A DNA stretch of 64,000 nt. It comes from Hydrogenovibrio sp. JE_KL2 (GTDB lineage: Bacteria; Pseudomonadota; Gammaproteobacteria; Thiomicrospirales; Thiomicrospiraceae). The translations under genes were made by a program, and so were the position numbers. This document shows, one piece after another, positions 9,773-20,320 of the stretch (positions are counted from its first letter, which is position 1; every line of letters begins with the position of its first letter). The stretch is from the NCBI RefSeq assembly GCF_009296185.1, contig NZ_WBJR01000001.1, positions 806,001-870,000 on the forward strand. Direction: 5' to 3'. Below the pieces are notes generated by a model, which was not told the origin of the DNA, searched no databases, and saw only the letters and a list, made by a program, of their open reading frames with translations.

Positions 9773-10383
9773 TAAGCAACCCCTTTCTTAGCGTTTTCAC
9801 CCACTCGAACAATTGAGGCGGTTTTAAAGTAGTAAGGAGGAATAACCAAGTTCGTTGGCGCAGGAACACCTTTGAAAACACGCCCTGCCAAGTCGAACAT
9901 GGAACCGTGACAAGGACAGAAGAAACCACCTTCCCAGCCTTTTTCCATATCTGGTGAATTCACAGCAGGACGATATAAAGGAGAGCACCCTAGGTGAGTA
10001 CAGACACCAACTACAACCAAATATTCAGGTTTAATCGAACGATATTCATTGCTGGCATATTTAGGTTGTATGGATTCTTTAGAATCCGGGTCACGAAGCT
10101 TAGGATCCATCTCAGGCAAACGTTTTAGCATATCTGGCGTTCTTCTGACAATCCATACAGGCTTTCCACGCCATGACACGGTCATCATCTGGCCAGGTTG
10201 AAGGTGACTGATATCCGCATCTACAGGTGCACCGGCAGCCTTAGCTTTCTCACTTGGCTGCCATGAACTTACAAATGGAACAGCCAGAAAAGTTGCCCCT
10301 GTTGCCCCTAGCACACCCGTTGCAGCCGTTAAAACTTTACGGCGCGTTAAGTTATTATTCTCATTATGCACATTTTGTGACAT
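9772..10383 (-). CDS. petA: Ubiquinol-cytochrome c reductase, Rieske iron-sulfur subunit
   Basis: Rieske [2Fe-2S] subunit, 203 residues. The N-terminus has a twin-arginine-type signal anchor (LTRRKVLTAATGVLGATG, residues 12-29) used by Rieske proteins for Tat export. Cluster ligands lie in CTHLGCSP (about 128-135) and CPCHGSMFD (about 156-164). First gene of petABC. The AT-rich 162 bases upstream, between it and the Nif3-family gene, probably hold the operon promoter, but I could not identify clear boxes. Confidence 0.97.
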   Translation of the reverse strand: MSQNVHNENNNLTRRKVLTAATGVLGATGATFLAVPFVSSWQPSEKAKAAGAPVDADISHLQPGQMMTVSWRGKPVWIVRRTPDMLKRLPEMDPKLRDPDSKESIQPKYASNEYRSIKPEYLVVVGVCTHLGCSPLYRPAVNSPDMEKGWEGGFFCPCHGSMFDLAGRVFKGVPAPTNLVIPPYYFKTASIVRVGENAKKGVA

Positions 10384-10545
10384 AGGGTTTTCCTCTACTT
10401 CCCCATTGAGCTATCTCAATGTTAGGTTGCTTAAGTTTAGAATCGACGTATTTTAGCAAAGCCACTTTTGGGTTACATAATTATATTTATATAACCTCAT
10501 AAAAAAATTTATTTCATAAAATGCTAATATATTTATGACTTGCTG

Positions 10546-11289
10546 TTAAACAGGATTATTGATATCGCAAAAAACAACCTCTAATGCAAAATGCTTTTGA
10601 AGGTGTTCACCCAGCATTTTCACCCCTAATCTTTCCGTCGCATGATGACCAGCGGCCAAATAATGAATGCCGGACTCCAGGGCTTGATGCGTCGTTTGCT
10701 CAGACACCTCTCCACTGATATACACATCCGCATCCCAGTCGATTGCCTGTTGAATATAGTTTTGTGCACCACCACTACACCAGGCAATTTTTTGAACTTG
10801 AGGTTTGCCACCAGGTAAGTGTAAGGACTTCCTATCAAGAGACTGATCTACAAAGCTTTTAAAAGCTTCCATTTCCGTAGGTGTTGACAACATCCCCAAT
10901 CGAACCAAACTCGTTGGTTCCGGGGTAATATCTTCAATATTCCATAGAGCAGCCAACTGAGCATTGTTTCCAAGCACGGGGTGAGCATCTAGCGGAAGAT
11001 GATAGCCAAGCAAATTGATGTTATGACGCAGCAAAGAATCAATACGCTTCTTTTTCATGCTGGTTATTGTTGGAATTTCATTTTTCCAAAAATAGCCATG
11101 GTGAACCAACAATGTATCAGCCTCTAATTCAATCGCTTTGTCTATCAAAGCCTGCGATGCTGTAACACCTGTGACAATCCTACGGATGTCTTCGGCACCT
11201 TCTACCTGTAGTCCATTCGGCGCATAGTCTTTAAAGCTCAAAACCTTTAGATAATCATCCAAATAATTTAAAAGTGCTTTTCTATCCAT
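10546..11289 (-). CDS. Nif3-like dinuclear metal centre hexameric protein (YbgI family)
   Basis: 247-residue member of the Nif3/YbgI family, toroidal hexamers with a dinuclear metal site; the physiological reaction is not established. Metal ligands are visible as HHGYFW near residue 64, DAHP near residue 102 and AAGHHATE near residue 215. The gene lies between hisD and petABC, an order also known from other proteobacteria. It is separated from hisD by a hairpin followed by a U-run, so it probably has its own promoter or depends on read-through. Confidence 0.9.
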   Translation of the reverse strand: MDRKALLNYLDDYLKVLSFKDYAPNGLQVEGAEDIRRIVTGVTASQALIDKAIELEADTLLVHHGYFWKNEIPTITSMKKKRIDSLLRHNINLLGYHLPLDAHPVLGNNAQLAALWNIEDITPEPTSLVRLGMLSTPTEMEAFKSFVDQSLDRKSLHLPGGKPQVQKIAWCSGGAQNYIQQAIDWDADVYISGEVSEQTTHQALESGIHYLAAGHHATERLGVKMLGEHLQKHFALEVVFCDINNPV

Positions 11290-11305
11290 GTTTTGTCACC
11301 CCCGA

Positions 11306-11337
11306 TAAAAAAAATGACCCAAATAGGCCATTTTTAT
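11306..11337 (-). terminator. Putative terminator after hisD
   Basis: On the minus strand AAATGGCC-TATTT-GGGTCATTT is followed by a run of T. The stem includes one G-U pair and the uninterrupted T-run gives the expected U-tail. It lies between the hisD stop and the Nif3-family start. Confidence 0.7.
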
Positions 11338-11358
11338 TTAGGATTTTCGATTGGAAAA

Positions 11359-12660
11359 TTACTTTTTCACTCGATATCTTGCAGATGCTGCATGAGCCTG
11401 CAAACCTTCTCCGTCAGCCAGTACGCCCGCGACTTGACCCAGTACATTCGCACCTTCAGCAGAACACATAATCAAACTGGAACGTTTTTGGAAGTCATAC
11501 ACACCTAGTGGAGATGAAAAACGCGCCGTTCTCGAAGTTGGTAATACATGGTTTGGCCCTGCACAGTAGTCACCTAGTGCTTCTGCAGTGAAACGTCCCA
11601 TAAAGATCGCGCCCGCATGTTTGATTTTTGGCAATAATGCTTCTGGGTCTTCAATTGAAAGTTCTAAGTGCTCTGGCGCAATATAATTAATCAATTCAAT
11701 CGCTTGATCTTCATTGTCCACAACAATAATCGCACCACGATCTTCCAATGCCTTTGTGATGATTTCTTGACGAGGCATTTCAGACACCAGCTTATTCATG
11801 CTTTGATAAACTTTTTCAGCAAAGTCTGCATCCTGAGTGACCAAAATCGCTTGCGCATCTTCATCATGCTCAGCTTGAGAGAACAAATCAACCGCAATCC
11901 AATCAGGATCTGTTAACCCGTCACAATAAACTAGGATTTCAGAAGGCCCTGCAATCATATCAATACCAACTGCACCAAACACTTCTCGCTTAGCCGTCGC
12001 GACATAAATATTACCGGGACCAACAATCTTATCGACGCATGGAACCGTTTTCGTGCCATACGCCAGTGCAGCAACAGCTTGTGCACCACCCAACTTAAAG
12101 ACACGATCCACATCACAGATCGCAGCCGCAGCTAGTACCATATCGTTCACTTCGCCATCTGGCGTTGGAACGACCATAATCAAATCTTTTACACCTGCTA
12201 CTTTTGCAGGCACTGCATTCATAATCACAGAAGAAGGATAAGCCGCTTTTCCACCTGGAACATATAAGCCGACACTGTCCAGAGGAGTCACTTGCTGACC
12301 AAGCATCGTACCGTCAGCTTCCTTATAACTCCAAGACTTCATAAGTTGTTTTTCATGATAGTCTTTAACGCGTTGAGCAGCCAACTCTAAACCATCCTTC
12401 TGATCTTGTGGGATGCGGTTCAACGCTGCCATTAACTCTGCTTTAGGGATTTCTAAATCTGAACCCTTCTCCAAGCTCAAACGATCGAATTTCGCCGTAT
12501 ATTCAAGCAAAGCTTCATCACCACGAGTTCTGACGTTGCGAATAACATCCTTTACAACCGTGTTAACCGATTCATTTGAAACGGTTTCCCAAGCAAGTAG
12601 TTTTTCAAGTTCTGGCTTAAAGCCTTCTGAATTGATTGAGAGTTTTCTGATATTTAACAT
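11359..12660 (-). CDS. hisD: Histidinol dehydrogenase
   Basis: Catalyses the last two NAD-dependent oxidations of histidine synthesis, zinc-dependent. 433 residues (E. coli 434). The QAEHDEDAQ zinc-ligand stretch, GPNHVLPT and the C-terminal AHAASARYR are visible. The frame extends to a TTG at 12675, but ATG 12660 is preceded by GGAAG at suitable distance and matches the family start (MLNIRKL). It lies 21 bases downstream of hisG and is probably co-transcribed with murA-hisG. Confidence 0.97.
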   Translation of the reverse strand: MLNIRKLSINSEGFKPELEKLLAWETVSNESVNTVVKDVIRNVRTRGDEALLEYTAKFDRLSLEKGSDLEIPKAELMAALNRIPQDQKDGLELAAQRVKDYHEKQLMKSWSYKEADGTMLGQQVTPLDSVGLYVPGGKAAYPSSVIMNAVPAKVAGVKDLIMVVPTPDGEVNDMVLAAAAICDVDRVFKLGGAQAVAALAYGTKTVPCVDKIVGPGNIYVATAKREVFGAVGIDMIAGPSEILVYCDGLTDPDWIAVDLFSQAEHDEDAQAILVTQDADFAEKVYQSMNKLVSEMPRQEIITKALEDRGAIIVVDNEDQAIELINYIAPEHLELSIEDPEALLPKIKHAGAIFMGRFTAEALGDYCAGPNHVLPTSRTARFSSPLGVYDFQKRSSLIMCSAEGANVLGQVAGVLADGEGLQAHAASARYRVKK

Positions 12661-12681
12661 AGTGATAACTTCCAACTTTAA

Positions 12682-13317
12682 TTAGGTATTTGAGATAGCT
12701 GTTTGAAACTTCTCAACAATTTCGTTTATTTGATTGAATTTGGTTTTGTATGCATGCTCATTCACGATCAATCTAGAGCTGATATTGGCAATATGCTCTT
12801 CTGGCACCAACCCATTCGCTCGTAGCGTATTTCCGGTATCGACTAAGTCTACAATCTTATCTGCTAAATCAATTAATGGTGCAATTTCCATCGAACCATA
12901 AAGCTTAATCAAATCGACCTGTTCACCCTTTTGAGCATAGTAGGCTTTAGCTGAGTTGATATATTTGGTTGCAATCTTTAAGCGGTGTCCATGAGGCTTA
13001 GGGGTTTCAGGCCCTGCCACCATTAAACGGCATTTTGCGATTTGTAAATCCAACAACTCGTATAGATTGTCTAATGGCGCTTCCATCAAAACATCCTTAC
13101 CCGCGACACCGATATCCGCAGCTCCATGAGAAACGTAAGTTGGTGCATCGGTAGCGCGCACAATCAAAAGCCTTACATTTTCCTGGTTGGTTGGAATAAT
13201 AAGCTTTCTGCTCTTACTAGGATCTTCCAAAGGCAAAATGTCTGCAGCTTCCAAAAGCGGCAAAGTATCTTTGTAAATTCTGCCTTTTGATAAGGCGATT
13301 GTTAATTGGTTATCCAT
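12682..13317 (-). CDS. hisG: ATP phosphoribosyltransferase, short form
   Basis: First enzyme of histidine synthesis. At 211 residues it is the short form lacking the C-terminal regulatory domain, which by established knowledge works with HisZ; no hisZ is in this window. The start [13 protein letters not shown] and the PRPP-binding stretch [14 protein letters not shown] (about 155-168) are typical. It lies between murA and hisD, spaced 13 and 21 bases. Confidence 0.95.
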   Translation of the reverse strand: MDNQLTIALSKGRIYKDTLPLLEAADILPLEDPSKSRKLIIPTNQENVRLLIVRATDAPTYVSHGAADIGVAGKDVLMEAPLDNLYELLDLQIAKCRLMVAGPETPKPHGHRLKIATKYINSAKAYYAQKGEQVDLIKLYGSMEIAPLIDLADKIVDLVDTGNTLRANGLVPEEHIANISSRLIVNEHAYKTKFNQINEIVEKFQTAISNT

Positions 13318-13330
13318 TTTCGTTCTTCTG

Positions 13331-14590
<1,260 letters not shown>

Positions 14591-14818
14591 CTATTCTTTT
14601 TCCGGAACGGCCGTTTTAATTGACAAGGCATGAAGCGCACCACTTTCAAACTCTTGTTTAAAAATATCATTCACCATTCTGTGACGTTGCAAAGGTGATT
14701 TCCCTTCAAACTCAGCGCTAATTACTTCGATTGCAAAATTACAATCTTCGCCACTGGTTACAACTTGCGCATCAGAAATAGCCGCTTGAATCTTGTTTCG
14801 AATATTTTCGGGAGACAT
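14591..14818 (-). CDS. ibaG: BolA family protein IbaG
   Basis: 75-residue BolA-fold protein of the IbaG type, which by family knowledge partners with monothiol glutaredoxin in iron-sulfur handling. The SPLQRHRMVNDIF stretch (about 41-53) with the conserved histidine is visible. It sits directly before murA as in E. coli, but here an ABC transporter pair separates it from the mla genes. Confidence 0.93.
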   Translation of the reverse strand: MSPENIRNKIQAAISDAQVVTSGEDCNFAIEVISAEFEGKSPLQRHRMVNDIFKQEFESGALHALSIKTAVPEKE

Positions 14819-14839
14819 AATTTTCCGCTTCTTAAAAAC

Positions 14840-15607
14840 TTAATCGCGTATTTTAACGCCTTTGAATAACAAAATCAGATTAATCGCCGTTATCCCAAAA
14901 AAGAAAGCAACCGTGATGGTTAAGCTTAATGCAATAGATACATCTGACTGCGTAAAGAAACCATAACGAAATCCATCAACCATATAGAAGAAGGGATTCA
15001 AGTGGGAAATGTGTTGCCAAATATTCGGTAATGCATGAATGGAATAAAAAACACCACTTAAGAAAGTCAACGGGACAATGATGAAGTTTTGAAACGCTGC
15101 AAGCTGATCAAACTTGTCGGACAATAAGCCTGCTGTCAAACCTACCGAGCCCATAATAGCAGCGCTTAATACCGCAAAAAGAAGAATCCACCAAGGATGA
15201 TTCATCGTCAAATCAAAACCAAACATTCCTACCAGTAACACCCCTACACCAACAGCAAGTCCCCGAATGACGGATGCACCAACAAATGCAAGATACAGCT
15301 CCAAGGGAGAAATGGGACTCAGCATGACAAAAGTTAAGTTTCCATGCATTTTTGACTGAATGATACTTGAAGAGGTATTGGAAAAGGCATTTTGCAACAC
15401 CGTCATCATAACCAAACCTGGAATCAGAAATTGACTATAAGTCAAACCACTAAACACCTCAATTTTCGTATCAATGACTTGCCCAAAAATCAGTAAATAC
15501 AGTAGCGACGAAACCACAGGCGCGAAAATAGTCTGAATGGCAACCGAGTAAAAACGTCTAACCTCTTTAACAAAAAGTGCCCAACAACCAACAAGATTAA
15601 AGTTCAT
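14840..15607 (-). CDS. ABC-2 type transporter permease, YadH-like
   Basis: Membrane subunit of an ABC exporter, 255 residues with six hydrophobic segments and the ABC-2 signature region (GDGFRYG-like VDGFRYGFF near residue 212). It overlaps the ATPase gene by 11 bases, so the two form one exporter. The substrate is unknown; the closest family by pattern is YadG/YadH. It lies between mlaB and ibaG, where E. coli has nothing. Confidence 0.87.
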   Translation of the reverse strand: MNFNLVGCWALFVKEVRRFYSVAIQTIFAPVVSSLLYLLIFGQVIDTKIEVFSGLTYSQFLIPGLVMMTVLQNAFSNTSSSIIQSKMHGNLTFVMLSPISPLELYLAFVGASVIRGLAVGVGVLLVGMFGFDLTMNHPWWILLFAVLSAAIMGSVGLTAGLLSDKFDQLAAFQNFIIVPLTFLSGVFYSIHALPNIWQHISHLNPFFYMVDGFRYGFFTQSDVSIALSLTITVAFFFGITAINLILLFKGVKIRD

Positions 15608-16535
15608 TGTCTTGCCCTCCTGTCAAGCTGATAAACACTTCCTCTAAGGTTGCATCTCTACTAGTAATATCCTTGATTGACAACGGCGAAGCAGACAACC
15701 ACGACATGACTTGATTCAAAGGCAATTCTTTCTCAACTTTAAAAACCACTTCGTTCACATTGAAACTGTCCAAACGATTTGCCAAATCCAGAGTGCTTGA
15801 AAGCATGGCTTTTTCAAATCGCTGAGATAAACTCACTCGAACATAACGGAAAGGATGCATAGAAACCAAATCTGAAGTCGACTCTAAAGCTCTTAACTGC
15901 CCTTTTTGAAGTATTGCCACTTTTTCACACAAAGACTCTGCTTCTTCTAAATAATGCGTTGTCAAAATAATCGTGTGACCTTTTTGATGAAGCTCTTTGG
16001 TAAAGTCCCACAATGTTTTCCTTAAGTCGACATCAACACCTGCTGTTGGTTCATCCAAAACGATGACATCGGGCTTATGAACCAGTGCCATTGCAATAAG
16101 AACACGTCGCTTCATGCCGCCAGAAAGCTGATTGGTATTTGCATCCGCTTTCTCACTTAAAGCTAGCCTTTCAAGTAACTCCCCAATCCATTTATCTTGC
16201 ACACTTCCAGAAAGACCAAAATATCCAGATTGAATCGTTAGAAGTTCTTTGATTGAGAAAAAAGGATCTGAAATCAACTCTTGAGGAACCAATCCGAGTT
16301 GACGTCTAGTTTGACGATAAGACTTCTCTGTATCATAACCGTTAACAAGGATATGACCTGAACTCGGCTTCACAAGCCCTGCCATGGAATTAATTAAAGT
16401 CGATTTACCCGCGCCATTTGGCCCAAGTAATCCAAAAAAAGCTCCCTTTTCAACTTCAAAGGAAACCCCTTTCAGCGCCTGTAAAGTGCCATAAGCCTTA
16501 CTGACATTCTGAAATGAAACTGCCGCACTAGTCAT
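15597..16535 (-). CDS. ABC transporter ATP-binding protein, YadG-like
   Basis: ATPase of 312 residues: Walker A GPNGAGKST near residue 38, signature LSGGMKRRV near 139 and Walker B VIVLDEPTAGVD near 158. A C-terminal extension of about 90 residues is typical of ABC-2 exporter ATPases. Partner of the downstream permease. It begins 19 bases after the mlaB stop, so it is likely read from the mla promoter. Confidence 0.9.
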   Translation of the reverse strand: MTSAAVSFQNVSKAYGTLQALKGVSFEVEKGAFFGLLGPNGAGKSTLINSMAGLVKPSSGHILVNGYDTEKSYRQTRRQLGLVPQELISDPFFSIKELLTIQSGYFGLSGSVQDKWIGELLERLALSEKADANTNQLSGGMKRRVLIAMALVHKPDVIVLDEPTAGVDVDLRKTLWDFTKELHQKGHTIILTTHYLEEAESLCEKVAILQKGQLRALESTSDLVSMHPFRYVRVSLSQRFEKAMLSSTLDLANRLDSFNVNEVVFKVEKELPLNQVMSWLSASPLSIKDITSRDATLEEVFISLTGGQDNEL

Positions 16536-16554
16536 ATTTTTTAATGTGTTTTAG

Positions 16555-16854
16555 TTAAGCCGATAAAAATGGCTTTAGTTCATAAAGATCAATCAAGCCA
16601 GACATGTCTTCCGGTAAAGAAGTCACTTTCACCTTGTGTCCTGCCTTGGCTTGTAAAAAGAGAATCAATGCCAAGCAGCTACTGTCTGCAGAGGTGACAA
16701 GAGAACAATCAATCTCTTCAATCTTCTGCTCAGCAATCCAAGGATTGTTCTTAAATAATTTGCTGATAGCGTGAACCGTCAAATCTCCCGTTAAGGTAAG
16801 CGTCTTATCTTTAACCACATAAGCCGTTTGCTCAGACATATTCACTGCTTTCAC
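16555..16854 (-). CDS. mlaB: MlaB-like STAS domain protein
   Basis: Cytoplasmic STAS-domain subunit of the MlaFEDB phospholipid transporter, 99 residues. The STAS core (TLTGDLTVHAISKLF; SADSSCLALILFLQ) is visible. The start could be GTG 16854, which has AAGGTG about six bases upstream at the end of mlaC, or ATG 16839 (MSEQTAY); I prefer the former for its ribosome site. Sequence conservation of MlaB is low, so the assignment rests partly on position after mlaC. Confidence 0.85.
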   Translation of the reverse strand: MKAVNMSEQTAYVVKDKTLTLTGDLTVHAISKLFKNNPWIAEQKIEEIDCSLVTSADSSCLALILFLQAKAGHKVKVTSLPEDMSGLIDLYELKPFLSA

Positions 16855-16857
16855 AAA

Positions 16858-17475
16858 TTACACCTTATTCTTTTCTTTAAGGGATGCAATCACTTGATCT
16901 ATTCCCTTAGCGTCAAATTCGGATGCAAAGATTTTTCGATAGTTCAATAACAAGCTAATGCCTTCAATCGTCACGTCATACAGCATCCACTTATGTGTGT
17001 GGTTGTTTAAATAGGCGCGATAAATTACCGAAGACACGTTCCCATCGGATTGAGTGACATCTGTCTCAACAGTCGCTCTGCCTTCACGAGGCTCTTCAAC
17101 ACGAGTCACTTTGATTTTTGATACCTTTAACTTAATCAAGCTTTGTGAATAAGAACGAAGCAAAGTATTTTTGAAAGCCTCTGTAAACTCTTCCTGCTGC
17201 TTAGGCGTTGCTGAACGCCAATATTGCCCCATGACATAACGTGCCATTTTTGGCGTATCCACATAAGGCAAAATATATTCATCAGCAAACGCCTTGACCT
17301 TTTCTGGGTCAGCGTTCAACGCTTCTCTTTGAAGATCAATCTGTTTCAAAACAGTCTGGGAAAGTTCCTGAACCATTTCTTTAGGGTCAGACTGATTAAT
17401 CTGAGCTTGCGCACCTGTAACAATCAAAGATGCCAACAAACCAAACAAAACTGCTATTCTGCGCTTAAAAATCAT
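16858..17475 (-). CDS. mlaC: Phospholipid-binding periplasmic protein MlaC
   Basis: Periplasmic lipid shuttle between the outer-membrane Mla complex and MlaFEDB, 205 residues. The N-terminal signal peptide (FKRRIAVLFGLLASLIVTGAQAQ) and Tol-Tol-Ttg2 family stretches (ILPYVDTPKMARYVMG; WMLYDVTIEGISLLLNYR) are visible. The start overlaps the mlaD stop by four bases. Confidence 0.94.
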   Translation of the reverse strand: MIFKRRIAVLFGLLASLIVTGAQAQINQSDPKEMVQELSQTVLKQIDLQREALNADPEKVKAFADEYILPYVDTPKMARYVMGQYWRSATPKQQEEFTEAFKNTLLRSYSQSLIKLKVSKIKVTRVEEPREGRATVETDVTQSDGNVSSVIYRAYLNNHTHKWMLYDVTIEGISLLLNYRKIFASEFDAKGIDQVIASLKEKNKV

Positions 17476-17945
17476 TTTTTATTCCCACTATCACCTAACT
17501 TAGTTAAGAACTGACCGATTAACTCTTCCAAGACCAATGCTGATTGCGCTATATCGATCTGATCACCATTCTTAAGGTATTCATCATCGGCTCCTGGAGT
17601 TAAACCAATATATTGATCTCCAAGTAAACCAGAAGTCAGAATGGATGCCGAGGTATCTAGTGAAAGTTTGTTGTACTCCTTATAGATGTCCATCACCACT
17701 TTCGCACGATACGTTTTTTGATCCACCGAAATAGAATCGACACGCCCGACAACAACGCCACTGATTTTGACCGGCGCCCTAACTTTAAGGCCGCCTATAT
17801 TAGAAAATAACGCGCTAACTTGGTAGGTAGGCTTGTCTTGAAACCCTTGAAAGTTACTGACTTTAAATGCAACAAAGATCAATGCAACCAATGTCATTAA
17901 AACAAATGCACCTACCCATATCTCTATACTGGAACGACGAAACAT
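17472..17945 (-). CDS. mlaD: Mla transporter substrate-binding subunit MlaD (MCE domain)
   Basis: Inner-membrane-anchored MCE protein that forms the hexameric ring above MlaE, 157 residues. One N-terminal helix (IWVGAFVLMTLVALIFVAFKV) is followed by the MCE domain with FSNIGGLKVRAPVKISGVVVG. The single MCE domain and length match E. coli MlaD (183) minus some C-terminus. Confidence 0.95.
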   Translation of the reverse strand: MFRRSSIEIWVGAFVLMTLVALIFVAFKVSNFQGFQDKPTYQVSALFSNIGGLKVRAPVKISGVVVGRVDSISVDQKTYRAKVVMDIYKEYNKLSLDTSASILTSGLLGDQYIGLTPGADDEYLKNGDQIDIAQSALVLEELIGQFLTKLGDSGNKK

Positions 17946-17976
17946 ATCAAGAATTCCTTACACACACTTGCGTAGA

Positions 17977-18765
17977 TTAATTAAACATTAATGCGGTTAG
18001 AACGAAATCTAACCCTAAAACCCCTAACGAGGCATGCACAACCGTTCGAGTGGTTGCTCTACTCACACCTTCAGATGTAGGTATGGCGTCTTGCCCCTGA
18101 AATAGGGCAATGATTGAAACCAATACGGCAAATGCAACTGACTTTATCATGCCGTTGACCACATCATCTTTCCAGTCGACATGAGCATGCATCTGTGACC
18201 AGAAAGCGCCGTCATCAACACCTAGCCACCCCACTGCAACCAAATAGCCACCAAAAATCCCCATACCAATAAACATCATAGAAAGCATTGGTAGCGCAAT
18301 AATCGCTCCCACAAGCCTTGGCACAAAAATGAATTTCAAGGGGTCTACGGCCATCATTTCCAATGCTGACGTCTGCTCTGTAGAACGCATTAAACCAATT
18401 TCCGCAGTCAATGCCGAACCCGCTCTACCTGCAAATAACAAGGCAGTCACCACAGGCCCTAACTCACGCAACAGAGAAAGTGCCGTCATGGTTCCAACCG
18501 CCTCTTCAGAATTATAATCCACTAGGACATTATAACCTTGCAGACTCAGCACCATCCCAACGAACAAGCCAGCCGTTAAAATAATCGGTAAGGATAAAAC
18601 ACCTGAAAAATAAACTTGCTTAACGAGCAGGTCAATGCGGGTAAACGCGTAAGGCAGTGCCGGCACCAGAGAAGCAACAAATAAAGCGCCCCTGCCAACC
18701 GAGGATGCAACCCCCAGCGTTACCTTCCCCATCGTAAACAACAAAGAGTGAAAATAATTCAGCAA
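17977..18765 (-). CDS. mlaE: Mla transporter permease MlaE
   Basis: Integral membrane permease of the phospholipid transporter, 262 residues. Conserved MlaE stretches LSLLRELGPVVTALLFAGRAGSA and GVSRATTRTVVHASL are visible. The start appears to be TTG at 18765, seven bases inside mlaF: GAGGA lies at a good distance, and the resulting N-terminus aligns with E. coli MlaE. The next ATG, 33 bases in, has no such site. Confidence 0.95.
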   Translation of the reverse strand: MLNYFHSLLFTMGKVTLGVASSVGRGALFVASLVPALPYAFTRIDLLVKQVYFSGVLSLPIILTAGLFVGMVLSLQGYNVLVDYNSEEAVGTMTALSLLRELGPVVTALLFAGRAGSALTAEIGLMRSTEQTSALEMMAVDPLKFIFVPRLVGAIIALPMLSMMFIGMGIFGGYLVAVGWLGVDDGAFWSQMHAHVDWKDDVVNGMIKSVAFAVLVSIIALFQGQDAIPTSEGVSRATTRTVVHASLGVLGLDFVLTALMFN

Positions 18766-19556
18766 GACAAATCCTCTATGTAATCCGTTGCCGGATAGTG
18801 GAAAGGTACCGGACCATCAGGCAGGCCTCGTAAAAACTGTTTAACATACTCTGAATCGGACGCCAGCAATTCTTCCGGCGTGCCTTGAGCAACAATTCTA
18901 CCTTCGGAAATGACACAGGCAAAATCAGCAATTGAAAGCACCTCTTTAACATCGTGAGATACCACCACGCTTGTCAATTTTAGACTTTGGTTCAGTTTTT
19001 TTATCAAAGACACCAAAATCCCCATTGTGATTGGGTCTTGCCCTACAAAAGGCTCGTCATAGAAAACCATATCAGGGTCTAGCGCAATTGCCCTCGCCAA
19101 GGCAACTCGACGAGACATCCCTCCCGATAACTCGGAAGGCATCAATTCCAACGCCCCTCTTAAGCCTACCGCCTGCAATTTCAGCTTAACAATGAGTTCT
19201 ATCAGGTCTTCAGGAAGGTCCGTGTGCTCTCGAATTGGAAAGGCGACATTTTCAAAGACATTCAAATCTGTCAATAACGCGCCAGACTGGAATAACATTC
19301 CCATCCGGCTCCGCAACACATAGAGTTGAGATCGCGAAAGCTTGTGTACATTTTTATCATAAACCGTAACACTACCCGAATCTGGCACCAACTGCCCGGC
19401 GATCAACTTAAGTAAAGTTGTCTTTCCCGTTCCGCTAGGTCCCATAATCGCAGTAATCTTACCCTCGGGGATATCCAGGGTAACATCATCAAAAATAACC
19501 CTATCCCCTCTCTGGAATCTAAGGTTTTCAATTCGAATAACAGTTTCTGTAGTCAT
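18759..19556 (-). CDS. mlaF: Mla transporter ATP-binding protein MlaF
   Basis: ATPase of the phospholipid transporter that maintains outer-membrane asymmetry, 265 residues. Walker A GPSGTGKTT near residue 40, signature LSGGMSRR near 144 and Walker B MVFYDEPFVGQDP near 164 are present. First gene of the mlaFEDCB run, which continues into the ABC exporter, ibaG, murA and his genes. Confidence 0.95.
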   Translation of the reverse strand: MTTETVIRIENLRFQRGDRVIFDDVTLDIPEGKITAIMGPSGTGKTTLLKLIAGQLVPDSGSVTVYDKNVHKLSRSQLYVLRSRMGMLFQSGALLTDLNVFENVAFPIREHTDLPEDLIELIVKLKLQAVGLRGALELMPSELSGGMSRRVALARAIALDPDMVFYDEPFVGQDPITMGILVSLIKKLNQSLKLTSVVVSHDVKEVLSIADFACVISEGRIVAQGTPEELLASDSEYVKQFLRGLPDGPVPFHYPATDYIEDLSC

Positions 19557-19614
19557 AGCGACTCATCATAACAAAATTGCCTAAATAAAAGAATCATTGA
19601 ACATTGAGATGATA

Positions 19615-20247
19615 TTAATATCCCAACAGCTCCAACAGCAACTTTAAATCCGTCATATGCTTGGTCGACACATCTTCATCGATGGCGAAGACAAAACCAC
19701 CTGAATAATCATGTGGCAATGACTCTAAAAATGGGGTCACAGTTTTCTTTAATTGACTCATTGGATAATCGTTCATGCGAACCAAATACAATGGCTCTCC
19801 TGTCAAAACACCCAATTCCGATTCAAAAGACCAACCCATTAATTGTGACCTAGAAGCACAAGAAGTTAATTTATAACCAAGCGGCTCAAGCTCTGACTGG
19901 AGAACATTCATTTCAGCCTGGGATAAATTAAACCCCAAAACACCAAAAGCTTTATCTTTTAGCCATTCCTTGATGTTTTTTAACTGTGACAAAACGCTTT
20001 CATTAAAAGCACTTACTTCAAAAACCACAAAGAAATATTCGGGTTCATGTAAAACCTCAAATTCTTCAATATGCTCTTTAGTCCACCCTTGCCATTCGGC
20101 TTGGGGCAAAAGGATTGCTTTAAAGTGTTGACCGTAAAAATCCAACTGCCATTCGACAGGCATATCATCAGGATAAAAGTCGCCATTCCAACTTTTATGA
20201 GCCCAACCTCGAGTCCCTACCAATAAATTTTCAACTTCATTTGCCAT
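19615..20247 (-). CDS. DUF72 (YecE)-like protein
   Basis: 210 residues, no signal peptide or helices. The start GTRGWAHKSWNGDFYPDDMP followed by WQLDFYGQHF resembles the N-terminal pattern of DUF72/YecE-type TIM-barrel proteins, but the protein is shorter than typical YecE (about 270). Function unknown. It lies 58 bases upstream of mlaF on the same strand and could be read with it. The DUF72 assignment is by remembered pattern and is only moderately sure. Confidence 0.6.
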   Translation of the reverse strand: MANEVENLLVGTRGWAHKSWNGDFYPDDMPVEWQLDFYGQHFKAILLPQAEWQGWTKEHIEEFEVLHEPEYFFVVFEVSAFNESVLSQLKNIKEWLKDKAFGVLGFNLSQAEMNVLQSELEPLGYKLTSCASRSQLMGWSFESELGVLTGEPLYLVRMNDYPMSQLKKTVTPFLESLPHDYSGGFVFAIDEDVSTKHMTDLKLLLELLGY

Positions 20248-20320
20248 AAGCTTTATTTATTTTAATTATAAAAAACCCTATAATAACGACTTTACGCAAA
20301 ACAGTCTAAAAGAAAACTGT

